Positions 9,803-17,328 of a stretch of DNA of 64,000 bases are shown piece after piece. The notes below the pieces were generated by a model. It was not told the DNA's origin. It worked only from the letters and a program-made list of their open reading frames with translations, and searched no databases. This DNA is from Thermoproteus sp. GTDB taxonomy: Archaea; Thermoproteota; Thermoprotei; Thermoproteales; Thermoproteaceae. Location: NCBI GenBank assembly GCA_038893495.1, contig JAWARJ010000001.1, positions 496,001 to 560,000 of the forward strand, written 5' to 3'. Each line of letters begins with the position of its first letter. Position 1 is the stretch's first letter. Position numbers and translations under genes: made by a program.

Positions 9803-10789
9803 CTATTTTGTTCTGTATATCTTCTCCACGTTGAGGCCCGACGGACAGGACCTACAATTTTCGTCGTAGATGTACACCCGCAATTTATTGGGACCGACGA
9901 TCACGATGTCGCAACAATCCGGCGGGCTTGCCGGCTCGACGTGAACCACGACGTGGCCACCCAACCGCTCCTTCAATCTCCTCTCCACTTCATCGGCTAT
10001 TTCGTGCGCCTTCTCAACTGTGAGGCCCCGGCCGACCTCTATAGTCGCCTCTCCGTGGTAGACAGAGCCGGCCTTCCTCAACTTCACGTCCCTCACAGAG
10101 ACCACGCCCTCTACGCTTTCGGCAAGCGATTTCACCTCCTCGCGGAGTTGAGGAGGCGAGTAGTCGAGTAGCTCCAACGCCGCCGATCTCAACAACCTCA
10201 GACTCAATAAGGTGAAGATTGTGGTGATTGCGGCCGCCGCAATTACGTCAATCGCAGGGGCTATTAGGGAGAAGAGAGATGGCGAGGCTCTCTCAAGCGC
10301 TAAACCCACAACGAAGAGAGCTAAGACGCTCCCAGATGCGAATATGTCTGTAGTGAAGTGGAGCGAGTCGGCGCTGAGCGCCTTGCTGGCCTTAAACCGC
10401 CTCAACACCCTTACCCTATTTGCGTCCACCGCTATGGCGCCAGCCACCGCGAGGGCTGCGAAAAGGTCCGGCGAATAGGCCTCCCAGCCCAACAACTTTT
10501 CGATGCCCTCATACGCCACGAGCGCCGCGGCTATTAGGACTACTATAGAGCCAAATAGGCCCCCCAACGTGTCTGCCTTGTGATGGCCGTAGGGGTGCTC
10601 CACATCTGGCGGCTTTCTGCTGGCCTTTATCGCAAAGTACGTAGTAGTTACGCCTACGGCATCCACGAGAGTGTGGGCCAACTCAGAGAGGGCGGCCACG
10701 GACCCCGTCGCGAGCCATGCGAAGAGGTACAGAGAGATCACGAGGATTGTGGCCACAATTGAAGTCTTTGCGGCCCCTAGTTCGTCCAC
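9803..10789 (-). CDS. Cation diffusion facilitator family transporter
   Basis: A 328-residue CDF exporter that moves divalent metals (Zn, Co, Mn, Fe or similar) out of the cytoplasm in exchange for protons. The two metal-site signatures of the second and fifth membrane helices are visible as HTLVD and HFTTD, and HPYGHHKAD lies in the loop between helices 2 and 3. A C-terminal ferredoxin-like cytoplasmic domain follows, with a cysteine-rich end (PPDCCD and NCRSCPSG) that is unusual and could bind metal. A GTG start is chosen because a BRE/TATA pair is centred 24 bases upstream; a longer frame exists but would run through the promoter into the next gene. Confidence 0.88.
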   Translation of the reverse strand: MDELGAAKTSIVATILVISLYLFAWLATGSVAALSELAHTLVDAVGVTTTYFAIKASRKPPDVEHPYGHHKADTLGGLFGSIVVLIAAALVAYEGIEKLLGWEAYSPDLFAALAVAGAIAVDANRVRVLRRFKASKALSADSLHFTTDIFASGSVLALFVVGLALERASPSLFSLIAPAIDVIAAAAITTIFTLLSLRLLRSAALELLDYSPPQLREEVKSLAESVEGVVSVRDVKLRKAGSVYHGEATIEVGRGLTVEKAHEIADEVERRLKERLGGHVVVHVEPASPPDCCDIVIVGPNKLRVYIYDENCRSCPSGLNVEKIYRTK

Positions 10790-10807
10790 ATGCCCCCAAG
10801 GCTCGAA

Positions 10808-10823
10808 GTATATATAGTTTTCG
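10808..10823 (-). promoter_or_regulatory. BRE/TATA promoter of the cation diffusion facilitator gene
   Basis: On the minus strand CGAAAACT is followed by ATATATAC, centred 24 bases before the GTG start. A TATCGAAAA copy includes the BRE, matching the promoters near 9630 and 10857. Confidence 0.65.
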
Positions 10824-10856
10824 ATACTATTAACTGAGATAAAAGGGGAGGGATAT

Positions 10857-10872
10857 CGAAAACGATTTAAAG
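10857..10872 (+). promoter_or_regulatory. BRE/TATA promoter of the deacetylase-like gene
   Basis: CGAAAACG (BRE) followed by ATTTAAAG (box A) lies 24 bases before the GTG start at 10892. The preceding ATATC makes the same ATATCGAAAA word seen in the divergent cation-transporter promoter. Confidence 0.6.
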
Positions 10873-10891
10873 GAGGCCGAATGGGCGGTAC

Positions 10892-11713
10892 GTGAAGATC
10901 TTGGCGGCCGAAGGCTACGAGGACGATAGGATAAGGGCCATCCCTCCCCACCTTTTGGAACGCATATCGTCTCGCGGCTCTTGGGAGGAGTACTTGAAGA
11001 TACACGGCGGGCCTCTGGCCAACGCCGCCAAGAGACGTGAGGAGGAGGTGCTGGCCGCAGTGGGTCTTCTGGAGGAGGCCTTAAAGAGGGGGAGGGGGTT
11101 CGTGGCGACATATCCGCCGAGAGATATAGGGTACAGCTCCGGCCGCGGAGGCCTCCTCAACGCCGTCGCCTACCTCGCCGAAAGGCTCGAGGCGGCTGTC
11201 GTGGCTCTAGACGCACACTTCCCCTGGGGAACTTGGGACCTCCACCTGAGGCTGGGGTTCCCTCTGTTGGTCATATATGGAGGGCCCGACGGGCCCGCCC
11301 CCGGGAGGCTCGCAAGGAAGAGCGATAAGGTCGTTGCGGTGCCCCTACCGCCCGGCGCGTCCGACGAGTCGATAGGGGCCGCGTTGAGACTTGTGGAGGC
11401 CTTGGAGAGGCCTATAGTGTTCGAGGTGGGGTTTGACCTATATAGGCTGGAGCCCGCGGGCCACTTCTTCGCCACGACCGAGCTGTACCACGAGGCGGGC
11501 CGTCTAGCCGGAGGTGGATATGTGGTGGTGGACTGCCTCAACAGCAAGTCCGTCGCCGCCCTTGAGGCGATGTTGGCGGGAGCTGACGGCGTAGAGAACC
11601 CACTACACGAGCGGCAAGTTGAGGAGAGCCGCGCCGTGAGGAGGGAAGTCAAGAAGGCTTTGAGAAGGGCGCGCGAGAGGATAAATAAAATAGGTAAAAC
11701 GAAAGAGGTATGA
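10892..11713 (+). CDS. Divergent histone-deacetylase-superfamily protein
   Basis: A 273-residue protein with the skeleton of the HDAC/acetoin-utilisation hydrolase superfamily. The metal-site region appears as VVALDAHFPWGTWDLHL (compare D-x-H-x-G-N-G-T in the family), and GFDLYRLEPAGHFFATTELY matches the later Asp-bearing GFD...P...LTTE block. The tandem histidine pair of classical deacetylases is replaced by YPPRDIGYSS. The zinc ligands (Asp, His, Asp) therefore look intact while the usual general-base histidines are missing. Substrate unknown. Its stop overlaps the MFS start by four bases, implying a two-gene operon. Confidence 0.7.
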   Translation: MKILAAEGYEDDRIRAIPPHLLERISSRGSWEEYLKIHGGPLANAAKRREEEVLAAVGLLEEALKRGRGFVATYPPRDIGYSSGRGGLLNAVAYLAERLEAAVVALDAHFPWGTWDLHLRLGFPLLVIYGGPDGPAPGRLARKSDKVVAVPLPPGASDESIGAALRLVEALERPIVFEVGFDLYRLEPAGHFFATTELYHEAGRLAGGGYVVVDCLNSKSVAALEAMLAGADGVENPLHERQVEESRAVRREVKKALRRARERINKIGKTKEV

Positions 11714-12885
11714 CTCGTCCCGGCAGGGCGCTCGCGCTCACCAGCGTGGCCCATTTCATAAACGATGGAAACACGTGGCTGTTGCCTGTGGCGTACGCCT
11801 ATATGGTCCAAGTACACAACATGCCGCCCTATATAGCCGGCGTCATAGCGCTGGCTTTTTCCGGCCTCGGGGCTCTGGCCTCCCCGCTCGTAGGCGCGTT
11901 GATGGACAGATATGGAAGGCCTCTGAGGCTCATAGGCCTCGGCATGGTTCTCTGGGCCCTGGGCCTCGCAGTCTTCGGCTACGGCGTCGAGTACTACAAC
12001 GTGCCTCTCGCCCTCGCGGGCGCCGTGATATCCGGCATAGCCTCGGCATTCTACCACCCCCTGGGCTCCGCCGCGCTGGCCTTGATATATAAGGGCAGTA
12101 GCGGATACGCCATGGGGATAAACGGCGCCATGGGCAGCCTCGGGAGGGCCCTCTACCCCGCCATAAGCACCGCCCTATTCGCCCTACTCGGCTCCAAATA
12201 TCTATACGCGTTGGCGGCCTTGGCGCTAGTGACGCTGGCGGCGGCGGTCCCCATGTTCCTAGGCGAGGATGTGGAGGCGCCGAGGAGGCGCAAAGGCGGC
12301 GATGCGGCCGAGAGGCCGAACATGAAGGCGGTTTCCCTGCTCACGGCGGTGGTGTTCGCGAGGGGCTTCGCGTTGCAAGGCATCTCCCAATATGTCGGGG
12401 TGATTCTAGTCAAATACTTCGGCTATTCCTTCGGACAGGGCCTGGGGAACGAGCTGACCTTCTTCTTGCTCCCAGCCATAGTGGGACAGCCGCTCTTCGG
12501 CTACCTCAGCGATACTGTGGGCAGGAGGACCACGCTGGCTGTCTCGACCGCGGGAGCCGCGCTCTCGATCCTCGCGCTGGTCGCCACGAAGAGCCTATAT
12601 TGGCTCCCTCTGTTTGGCTTCTTCACATTTAGCGCATTCCCACTGACGCTCTCGTTGGCAGGAGACTTGGTGCCCAGGTCCTCAACGGGGCTGGCGACCT
12701 CTTTGGTGTGGGGGCTGGGCAATACGGGCGGCGGGGCGTTAGGCCCGTTGGCCATGGGCCTATTGTTGACCTCGATGGGCCTCGGAGGGATTTACGTAAT
12801 GGCGTCATTGGCGATAATCGCGGCTGCGCTCACCACCGCCATACCTCGGCCGCCCAGACGCTCCAAAACGCCGCTTTTCGGATAG
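11710..12885 (+). CDS. Major facilitator superfamily transporter
   Basis: A 391-residue carrier with 12 predicted membrane segments. The MFS loop 2-3 signature is seen as GALMDRYGRPLR near residues 61-72, and its second-half counterpart as GYLSDTVGRRT near 264-274. The N-terminal AHFINDGNTWLLPVAY resembles the fosmidomycin-resistance/FSR-like branch, a group of proton-coupled exporters. It is translationally coupled to the deacetylase-like gene (ATGA overlap), suggesting that its cargo may be a substrate or product of that enzyme. The real substrate is unknown. Confidence 0.88.
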   Translation: MTRPGRALALTSVAHFINDGNTWLLPVAYAYMVQVHNMPPYIAGVIALAFSGLGALASPLVGALMDRYGRPLRLIGLGMVLWALGLAVFGYGVEYYNVPLALAGAVISGIASAFYHPLGSAALALIYKGSSGYAMGINGAMGSLGRALYPAISTALFALLGSKYLYALAALALVTLAAAVPMFLGEDVEAPRRRKGGDAAERPNMKAVSLLTAVVFARGFALQGISQYVGVILVKYFGYSFGQGLGNELTFFLLPAIVGQPLFGYLSDTVGRRTTLAVSTAGAALSILALVATKSLYWLPLFGFFTFSAFPLTLSLAGDLVPRSSTGLATSLVWGLGNTGGGALGPLAMGLLLTSMGLGGIYVMASLAIIAAALTTAIPRPPRRSKTPLFG

Positions 12886-12935
12886 CCAGGCTGCCCCGCG
12901 GAAAAAATTAAATAGCCCGCGACGAAGTTAGATAC

Positions 12936-13043
12936 GCCGGGGTGGCCGAGCGGCCCAAGGCGCGGGACAGGCTGAGGCAGGCCCCCAAATTGAGATCCCG
13001 TCCCCGCAAGGGGGCGTGGGTTCAAATCCCACCCCCGGCGCCA
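12936..13043 (+). tRNA. tRNA-Ser(TGA) with a 21-base intron
   Basis: Acceptor strands GCCGGGG and CCCCGGC pair, followed by discriminator G and an encoded CCA. The D arm, the long variable arm (CCCC-GCAA-GGGG) and a T arm GTGGG-TTCAAAT-CCCAC are clear. The anticodon stem is CGGGA/TCCCG. Removing 21 bases leaves the loop C-T-TGA-G-A, so the anticodon is TGA. G at the discriminator position and the long variable arm separate it from tRNA-Leu. An AT-rich box lies about 25 bases upstream. Confidence 0.92.
12969..12989 (+). other. tRNA-Ser intron at position 32/33
   Basis: The 21 bases between C32 and T33 do not belong to the mature loop. Most archaeal tRNA introns sit at 37/38; this one is just inside the 5' side of the loop. 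Exact ends are inferred from restoring a seven-base loop, and starting one base earlier would leave A instead of C at position 32. Confidence 0.75.
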
Positions 13044-13046
13044 TCC

Positions 13047-13502
13047 CTATAGGCTTTTGCGCTTACAGGTCCTATCCGCAACGCTCCCTGCCAAGAGGTC
13101 TGCCAGCTGAATGCCGGGCACCTTGTGGGACGCCCTCGCTATGGCTCTCGGAAACTTGGAGGGGTCGGCTATGCCTTCATCCAACACGTAGAGGTCCGCC
13201 TGTATTGAGGTCAAGAATTTCCACAACTCGACTTCGAAGGACCGCCTATCTGTGTAGTGGACGACCGCCCATCTGCCCTCTAGACGCCCCAAAGCCGATA
13301 GGGCGAAGTCGGCGGCGCCCCGCCTCTTCACGAGCCGCCACTTAGCCTCTCCCGTCAGCCCCGCGGCCCTCTTGATTTCGGACAGGACGTCGATCCCCCA
13401 GTATATGTAGCTCCCAGCCGTCTGGGCCACTACGGCGGCCAGCACGACGCAACTACAAGGAGACTTGACGCCCGACTCGTCGACGAAAGCCACGCGCCGC
13501 AC
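13047..13502 (-). CDS. DUF3800-like protein
   Basis: A 151-residue protein with the opening VAFVDESG typical of DUF3800 proteins, a conserved YTDRR-type middle, and the closing QLADLLAGSVADR block that is also diagnostic. The family has an RNase H-like fold and is found in phage, plasmid and defence contexts; its role is not settled. The chosen GTG is at 13502; a second GTG nine bases in (13493) fits equally well a TATA-like AAATATAAG upstream. A longer frame runs back through two hairpin repeats and is not credible. It ends three bases from the tRNA-Ser gene on the other strand. Confidence 0.68.
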   Translation of the reverse strand: MRRVAFVDESGVKSPCSCVVLAAVVAQTAGSYIYWGIDVLSEIKRAAGLTGEAKWRLVKRRGAADFALSALGRLEGRWAVVHYTDRRSFEVELWKFLTSIQADLYVLDEGIADPSKFPRAIARASHKVPGIQLADLLAGSVADRTCKRKSL

Positions 13503-13559
13503 AAATCGACATAAAGACTTATATTTTACTTCATCAACACTTATGGGATGTGGGGAGAG

Positions 13560-13637
13560 ATGCGGCCCCGAGAGGGGCATAAGCACTCCCCGAACTACAT
13601 GAAGGCGGGCATGCGGCCCCGAGAGGGGCATAAGCAC
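13560..13637. repeat. Pair of 27-base direct repeats with a GAGA-loop hairpin
   Basis: The identical 27-base unit ATGCGGCCCCGAGAGGGGCA plus TAAGCAC occurs at 13560-13586 and 13611-13637, separated by 24 bases. Each contains GCCCC-GAGA-GGGGC, a perfect five-pair stem with a GNRA-type tetraloop. The pair lies upstream of the DUF3800-like gene. Confidence 0.85.
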
Positions 13638-13777
13638 CGCCGATTCGCGCCTAGAGGTATTCCCCTTCTGTCTTGTTATAGACTCTTGATATCACGTACT
13701 CTGTGGGGTATCCTATGCCGTGTCTCAAATAGCGTTTACGTAAAGCCAATTTTAACATATAGCTTTGCGTGTTTCTA

Positions 13778-13939
13778 TCATGTCGTCGCCAAATATCGCC
13801 ATATCCATGCTATATCTCTCGCCGCCAACCGCGCCATCGCTTCGCCTATGTCCTTAACCTTACTGATTAGAGCTGTTGTGGCGAATACTACCTGCCTATC
13901 TCCTTTCGCTGGCGGCGCCCCCGTGAGCGTAGGCGACAT
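13778..13939 (-). CDS. Possible 53-residue protein or gene remnant
   Basis: In the 550-base gap between the DUF3800-like gene and the KaiC-like gene, a minus-strand ATG-to-TGA frame encodes 53 residues with a credible amphipathic stretch (VVFATTALISKVKDIGEAMA). Promoter evidence is weak. It may be the start of a decayed gene. No family is recognised, and the rest of this gap shows only the hairpin repeats and the KaiC promoter. Confidence 0.3.
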   Translation of the reverse strand: MSPTLTGAPPAKGDRQVVFATTALISKVKDIGEAMARLAARDIAWIWRYLATT

Positions 13940-14055
13940 ATACGCCCCTGTTTGTTAGGCTTTAGGCTGGTCGGAGCGTGCCTAGGGACCCCGCCGTATA
14001 GGTCTCCTGCCGCCGCAAGGCTTTTTTATTTTTAAGCCTGTTGGCGAGGTCGGAT

Positions 14056-14910
14056 ATGGTTCCGAGAGTGAGGACTTACGTGCCGGGTCTCGACGAGATA
14101 TTGTACGGTGGGATTCCCGAAAGGAGCGTGGTACTCCTCAGCGGGGGTCCTGGAACCGGCAAGTCGATCTTGGGCAAACAGTTCCTCTTCAACGGGCTGA
14201 AGAGGGGAGAGGCTGGGGTCTTCGTGGCGCTTGAGGAGCACCCCGTCGCGGTCCGTCGTAGCTTCCGCCATTTCGGCTGGGACGTGGGCCAGTACGAGAG
14301 GGAGGGCAAATTTGCAATTGTGGACGCCTTCACTGGCGGCGTGGGGGCCTCTGCGCAGAGGGAGAAGTACCTAGTGAAGCAAGTTGACGATGTGCACGAG
14401 CTGGGGGACGTCCTTAGACAAGCCATTAGGGATGTGGGGGCAAGGCGCGTCGTGATCGACTCGGTGTCCACCCTCTATTTAACCAAACCCGCCATGGCTA
14501 GAGGCACCATAATGACCTTAAAGAGGATAATAGCGGGTCTGGGTTGTACTGCCTTCTTTGTGTCTCAAGTGTCTGTAGGCGAGAGGGGCTTCGGGGGGCC
14601 GGGCGTCGAGCACGCTGTGGACGGCATAATAAGGCTGGACCTAGACGAAGTTGAGGGGAGGCTCTACCGCTCAATCATCGTCTGGAAGATGCGCGATACG
14701 AAACACTCAATGGTGAGACACCCCATGGAGATAAGAGATGACGGCGTCGAGGTGGAGTGGGACAAGTACATAAGGCTCACAGCTACGTCGGTCAAAATAG
14801 ACTCGTTGCCGAAGGAGGAAATCGAGGCTATGCGCAAGGCGGTCGAGGAGGCCGAGAGGCAGTTGGCGGCTCCCGCCAAGAAGGTAGAAGAGGCGGAGGG
14901 GGAGGAGTGA
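14056..14910 (+). CDS. KaiC-like RecA-superfamily ATPase
   Basis: A 284-residue single-domain KaiC homologue. GPGTGKS (Walker A) lies at residues 31-37 after the typical [12 protein letters not shown] opening, and VVIDSVS gives Walker B near 133-139. A basic/acidic coiled C-terminal tail of about 40 residues is extra. Archaeal single-domain KaiC proteins are implicated in signalling or regulation rather than in a bacterial clock. The ATG at 14056 is preferred over an upstream TTG because the T-rich TATA-like box lies about 26 bases before it. The following gene encodes a DNA-binding-type partner one base later. Confidence 0.88.
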   Translation: MVPRVRTYVPGLDEILYGGIPERSVVLLSGGPGTGKSILGKQFLFNGLKRGEAGVFVALEEHPVAVRRSFRHFGWDVGQYEREGKFAIVDAFTGGVGASAQREKYLVKQVDDVHELGDVLRQAIRDVGARRVVIDSVSTLYLTKPAMARGTIMTLKRIIAGLGCTAFFVSQVSVGERGFGGPGVEHAVDGIIRLDLDEVEGRLYRSIIVWKMRDTKHSMVRHPMEIRDDGVEVEWDKYIRLTATSVKIDSLPKEEIEAMRKAVEEAERQLAAPAKKVEEAEGEE

Positions 14911-14911
14911 T

Positions 14912-15316
14912 ATGGAGGTCCCGCTGAAGCCTCTAGGCAGAGAGGACATACGTAAATTGGAGTCTGCCCTTTTGGTGATGTCGCTGTTCGATAGGGAGGC
15001 CCTAGAGGCTATGCGAGACCCCTCGGCCAGGCTCACCTGGATAGATTCGCTCTATACGGCCGCGGCGGCGCTCGCCAGGGAGAGAGCGGGCATCTCCATC
15101 TCTAAGATAGCAGAGGAGCTGGGCGTCACCGAGGCCACCATAAGGCGCCACTTGAAGGGCGAAACTAAGGCCGGCCAGCTGGTCTCAAGGGCCTATGAGA
15201 AGCTGGCTAAAGAAGGCCTCAAAGTGGAATTCGACTGCACCAAACAGCTGGAGGAACTGAGGGCTAAGATCGAAGAGGTCAAGAAGGCGTTGAGCGAAAT
15301 TTTGGCGCGGCTTTAA
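14912..15316 (+). CDS. HTH protein paired with the KaiC-like ATPase
   Basis: A 134-residue protein with a helix-turn-helix near residues 65-90 (ISKIAEELGVTEATIRRHL) between an N-terminal helical part and a C-terminal coiled coil (residues 110-134). It begins one base after the KaiC-like stop, so the two are co-translated. A KaiC-family ATPase with an HTH partner suggests an ATP-dependent transcriptional switch; the target is unknown. Its end overlaps the end of the convergent nuoA gene by four bases. Confidence 0.75.
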   Translation: MEVPLKPLGREDIRKLESALLVMSLFDREALEAMRDPSARLTWIDSLYTAAAALARERAGISISKIAEELGVTEATIRRHLKGETKAGQLVSRAYEKLAKEGLKVEFDCTKQLEELRAKIEEVKKALSEILARL

Positions 15317-15660
15317 GACCACCTCCTTATGTCGGCGACCGCCTTTAGGTATTTAGCCACCACCACCGCTATCGCTATAAGCGCGGCCCCGAGAGCTCCT
15401 GCGACTGCCGCGTCGACTCCTCTGACTAGTACCGCCACTATCATGACGCCCACCACAGCCTCAAAGGCCGTTGCCAGATAGATATAGCCGAAATACTGCA
15501 TCAAAAGCCTCCTTTCGACCCTCCCGTAGGGGGGATTCCCCGCCTCGAACCTCCTCTTTTTAGTCTCCGCCTCCCTCCTAGGCGCCAAGAAGTAGCTTAT
15601 AGCCACTAGGGCCATCAACGCCGCCAGTAGGAGCACGACGAATATCAACAGCGCGGTCAT
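15313..15660 (-). CDS. nuoA: NADH-quinone oxidoreductase-type subunit A
   Basis: A 115-residue membrane protein with three hydrophobic segments. The conserved loop after the first helix reads FEAGNPPYGRVERRLLMQYF, the usual E-x-G...Y/F pattern of NuoA. It is one of the small membrane-arm subunits of respiratory complex I at the junction with the hydrophilic arm. It overlaps nuoH by four bases and is the last gene of the minus-strand block. Confidence 0.85.
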   Translation of the reverse strand: MTALLIFVVLLLAALMALVAISYFLAPRREAETKKRRFEAGNPPYGRVERRLLMQYFGYIYLATAFEAVVGVMIVAVLVRGVDAAVAGALGAALIAIAVVVAKYLKAVADIRRWS

Positions 15661-16619
15661 AGGCCCGCGGCCCTCAGGGCTATCGACAGCGCTAGGGCGG
15701 CCGCCGAGAGGGCCAGCAACTTAGACCAGCCCAACCTCAGGGCTTGGTCTATCCTATATCTGGGATATATACTTCTGACCAAAATGGCGGGCGCCACGAA
15801 GACGGCCATCTTCAAGGCGGTGGCCATGGCGCCGAGCACAACGCCGTTGAAGGGCGACCAGCCGCCTAGGAACAAGGCGGCGCCGAGAAGGGCGCCTACA
15901 TAGAGCTTCACGTAGTTGCCACCGAAGGCGAATATGAAGAGCGAAGAGCCGTATTCGGTGTAGGGCCCCAGAACCACTTCGGGCTCTGCCTCCGGTATCT
16001 CGAAGGGCAATCTGGTGGTTGACATCAACAACGATATGAGGTACGCCAGGAAGGCGAGGGGGTTCAGAAGGGCGCCCCACAGCCGCTGGGACTGCACTGC
16101 CGCTATGGGGTCCGCCGTGCCGTAAAGCACGAACATGGATAGGGCGGAGAGCAGTAGGGGCACCTCATATGCGGCAGTCAGCAACACTTCGCGCACGGCG
16201 CCTATATATGTGAACTTGTCCAGTTCCGTCCAGGCCATAGCCACCATAAAGATCGTGGCGACCATCCAGATTACCAGAGCGATCGCCAGGCCGTACCCAT
16301 TGTAATAGATTAAGAGACCGGGGGCAGCCGCCACGAAGGCGGCCGGGAGGCTCTCGGCCATGAACAGCAGGAGGGGCGCCGCGGCAAATACGACCCTGTT
16401 GGTATGCGTCGGCAGTACCAACTCCGAAAATGCCAACTTCAACATGTCGGCGACCGGCTGTAGGAACCCCCCAATCCTCTTGGAGACGTAGAGGGGGCCG
16501 TACCTCCACTGTATTCTGGCCGTGACCTTCCGCTCGGCCCATATGGTGACGACCAGAAAGCCCAATAGGGAGAGAACTCCGGGGAAGACCACGGCCGCCG
16601 CCAACTGCAGATAGTCCAT
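15657..16619 (-). CDS. nuoH: NADH-quinone oxidoreductase-type subunit H
   Basis: A 320-residue membrane subunit with about eight helices that forms the quinone-access chamber of complex I. The early ERKVTARIQWRYGP motif (residues 29-42) and the acidic loop RLPFEIPEAEPEVVLG, with its following TEYGS, are the family's key signatures. It is co-translated with nuoA. A possible TATA box (AAATTTTTATG) lies just upstream, so nuoHA may have its own promoter separate from the por-nuoI genes. Confidence 0.93.
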   Translation of the reverse strand: MDYLQLAAAVVFPGVLSLLGFLVVTIWAERKVTARIQWRYGPLYVSKRIGGFLQPVADMLKLAFSELVLPTHTNRVVFAAAPLLLFMAESLPAAFVAAAPGLLIYYNGYGLAIALVIWMVATIFMVAMAWTELDKFTYIGAVREVLLTAAYEVPLLLSALSMFVLYGTADPIAAVQSQRLWGALLNPLAFLAYLISLLMSTTRLPFEIPEAEPEVVLGPYTEYGSSLFIFAFGGNYVKLYVGALLGAALFLGGWSPFNGVVLGAMATALKMAVFVAPAILVRSIYPRYRIDQALRLGWSKLLALSAAALALSIALRAAGL

Positions 16620-16734
16620 ATGGCCGCCATGGGGGCATCATAAAAATTTATCTAGGGACGCTGGCCAAAAGGAGGTATCTCCATCAATAAAAATTACTAT
16701 TATTAATAATAGCAGATTTGTATATACGAGCGGT

Positions 16735-16890
16735 ATGACCGACGTCGTGGAGGCCTTCGAAGAGGCCGAGAGGGCTAGGAGGTAGAAGGCGGACTGGAGC
16801 CATATAGAGGCGCCGTCTGGGCTTAAGCCGCCGTTAAAACACTTGTGGACGCCAGCGACTTTAGGGCCGCGCAGATGTTGGCGGGCTAGA
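16735..16890 (+). pseudogene. Short promoter-bearing reading frame, probably a gene remnant
   Basis: In the 310-base gap between nuoI and nuoH, TTGTATATACG is centred about 24 bases before an ATG that opens a 16-codon frame (MTDVVEAFEEAERARR) ending in TAG. The same frame continues past the stop for about 35 more protein-like codons, and another frame shows ASDFRAAQMLAG. This looks like a helical protein broken by a nonsense mutation and a frameshift. A functional 16-residue peptide is possible but less likely. Confidence 0.35.
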
Positions 16891-16929
16891 GAGGTGTTGT
16901 GCAGGGCGCGGGTGCCCGTTACGTCGTGA

Positions 16930-17328
16930 TTAGACCAGCGCTTTGGAGCCCGCCTCGGCTTTGACCGACTGGGGTTCCATCTCGTGGGGCTTTCTATATG
17001 TGGAGAGGTCCCGCCAAATGATCTCTATATGTTGTGTATGTTGTAGCGAGCCTGTGGGACAGGCGTCTACGCAGTAGCCGCAGAGGATACAACGGCCCCA
17101 GTCTATGCCGGGATAGCGCTTCCCGTCGCCCTCCACGTGGAACTTTATGGCCTTGGCGGGGCAGACCGCCTCGCAGAGCTGGCAAGAGATACATTTGGAC
17201 CTATCGTTGACTATAAAACCGCGGACCGCCGGGCCGTAGTCCCTCCTCTCCTCCGGCCATTTGACGGTCCAAGGCCTCTCGAAGAGGTTCTTGATGGCTA
17301 CCGCGAAGAGCTTTGCATGCGACATCAT
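16930..17328 (-). CDS. nuoI: Complex I iron-sulfur subunit I
   Basis: A 132-residue ferredoxin-like protein with two 4Fe-4S motifs, CISCQLCEAVCP (about residues 48-59) and CILCGYCVDACP (about 80-91). The opening helix followed by TVKWPEERRDYG is the NuoI pattern (compare T..YPEE). It would carry electrons within the hydrophilic arm. Its start overlaps the porB stop by four bases, so it is co-translated with the 2-oxoacid:ferredoxin oxidoreductase. A dedicated ferredoxin for that enzyme is the alternative, but the N-terminus favours NuoI. Confidence 0.82.
   Translation of the reverse strand: MMSHAKLFAVAIKNLFERPWTVKWPEERRDYGPAVRGFIVNDRSKCISCQLCEAVCPAKAIKFHVEGDGKRYPGIDWGRCILCGYCVDACPTGSLQHTQHIEIIWRDLSTYRKPHEMEPQSVKAEAGSKALV

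Noticed and set aside
10790-11005. N-terminal extension of the cation transporter
   Set aside because: The extra residues are basic and random in character, run through the promoter and overlap the start of the divergent gene.
13560-13637. CRISPR array with two repeats
   Set aside because: Only two copies, a 24-base spacing that is too short for a Thermoproteales spacer, a strong internal GNRA hairpin and no cas genes nearby.
13548-13958. A 136-codon plus-strand frame through the repeats
   Set aside because: It would translate both hairpin repeats, has no promoter, and its composition is not protein-like.
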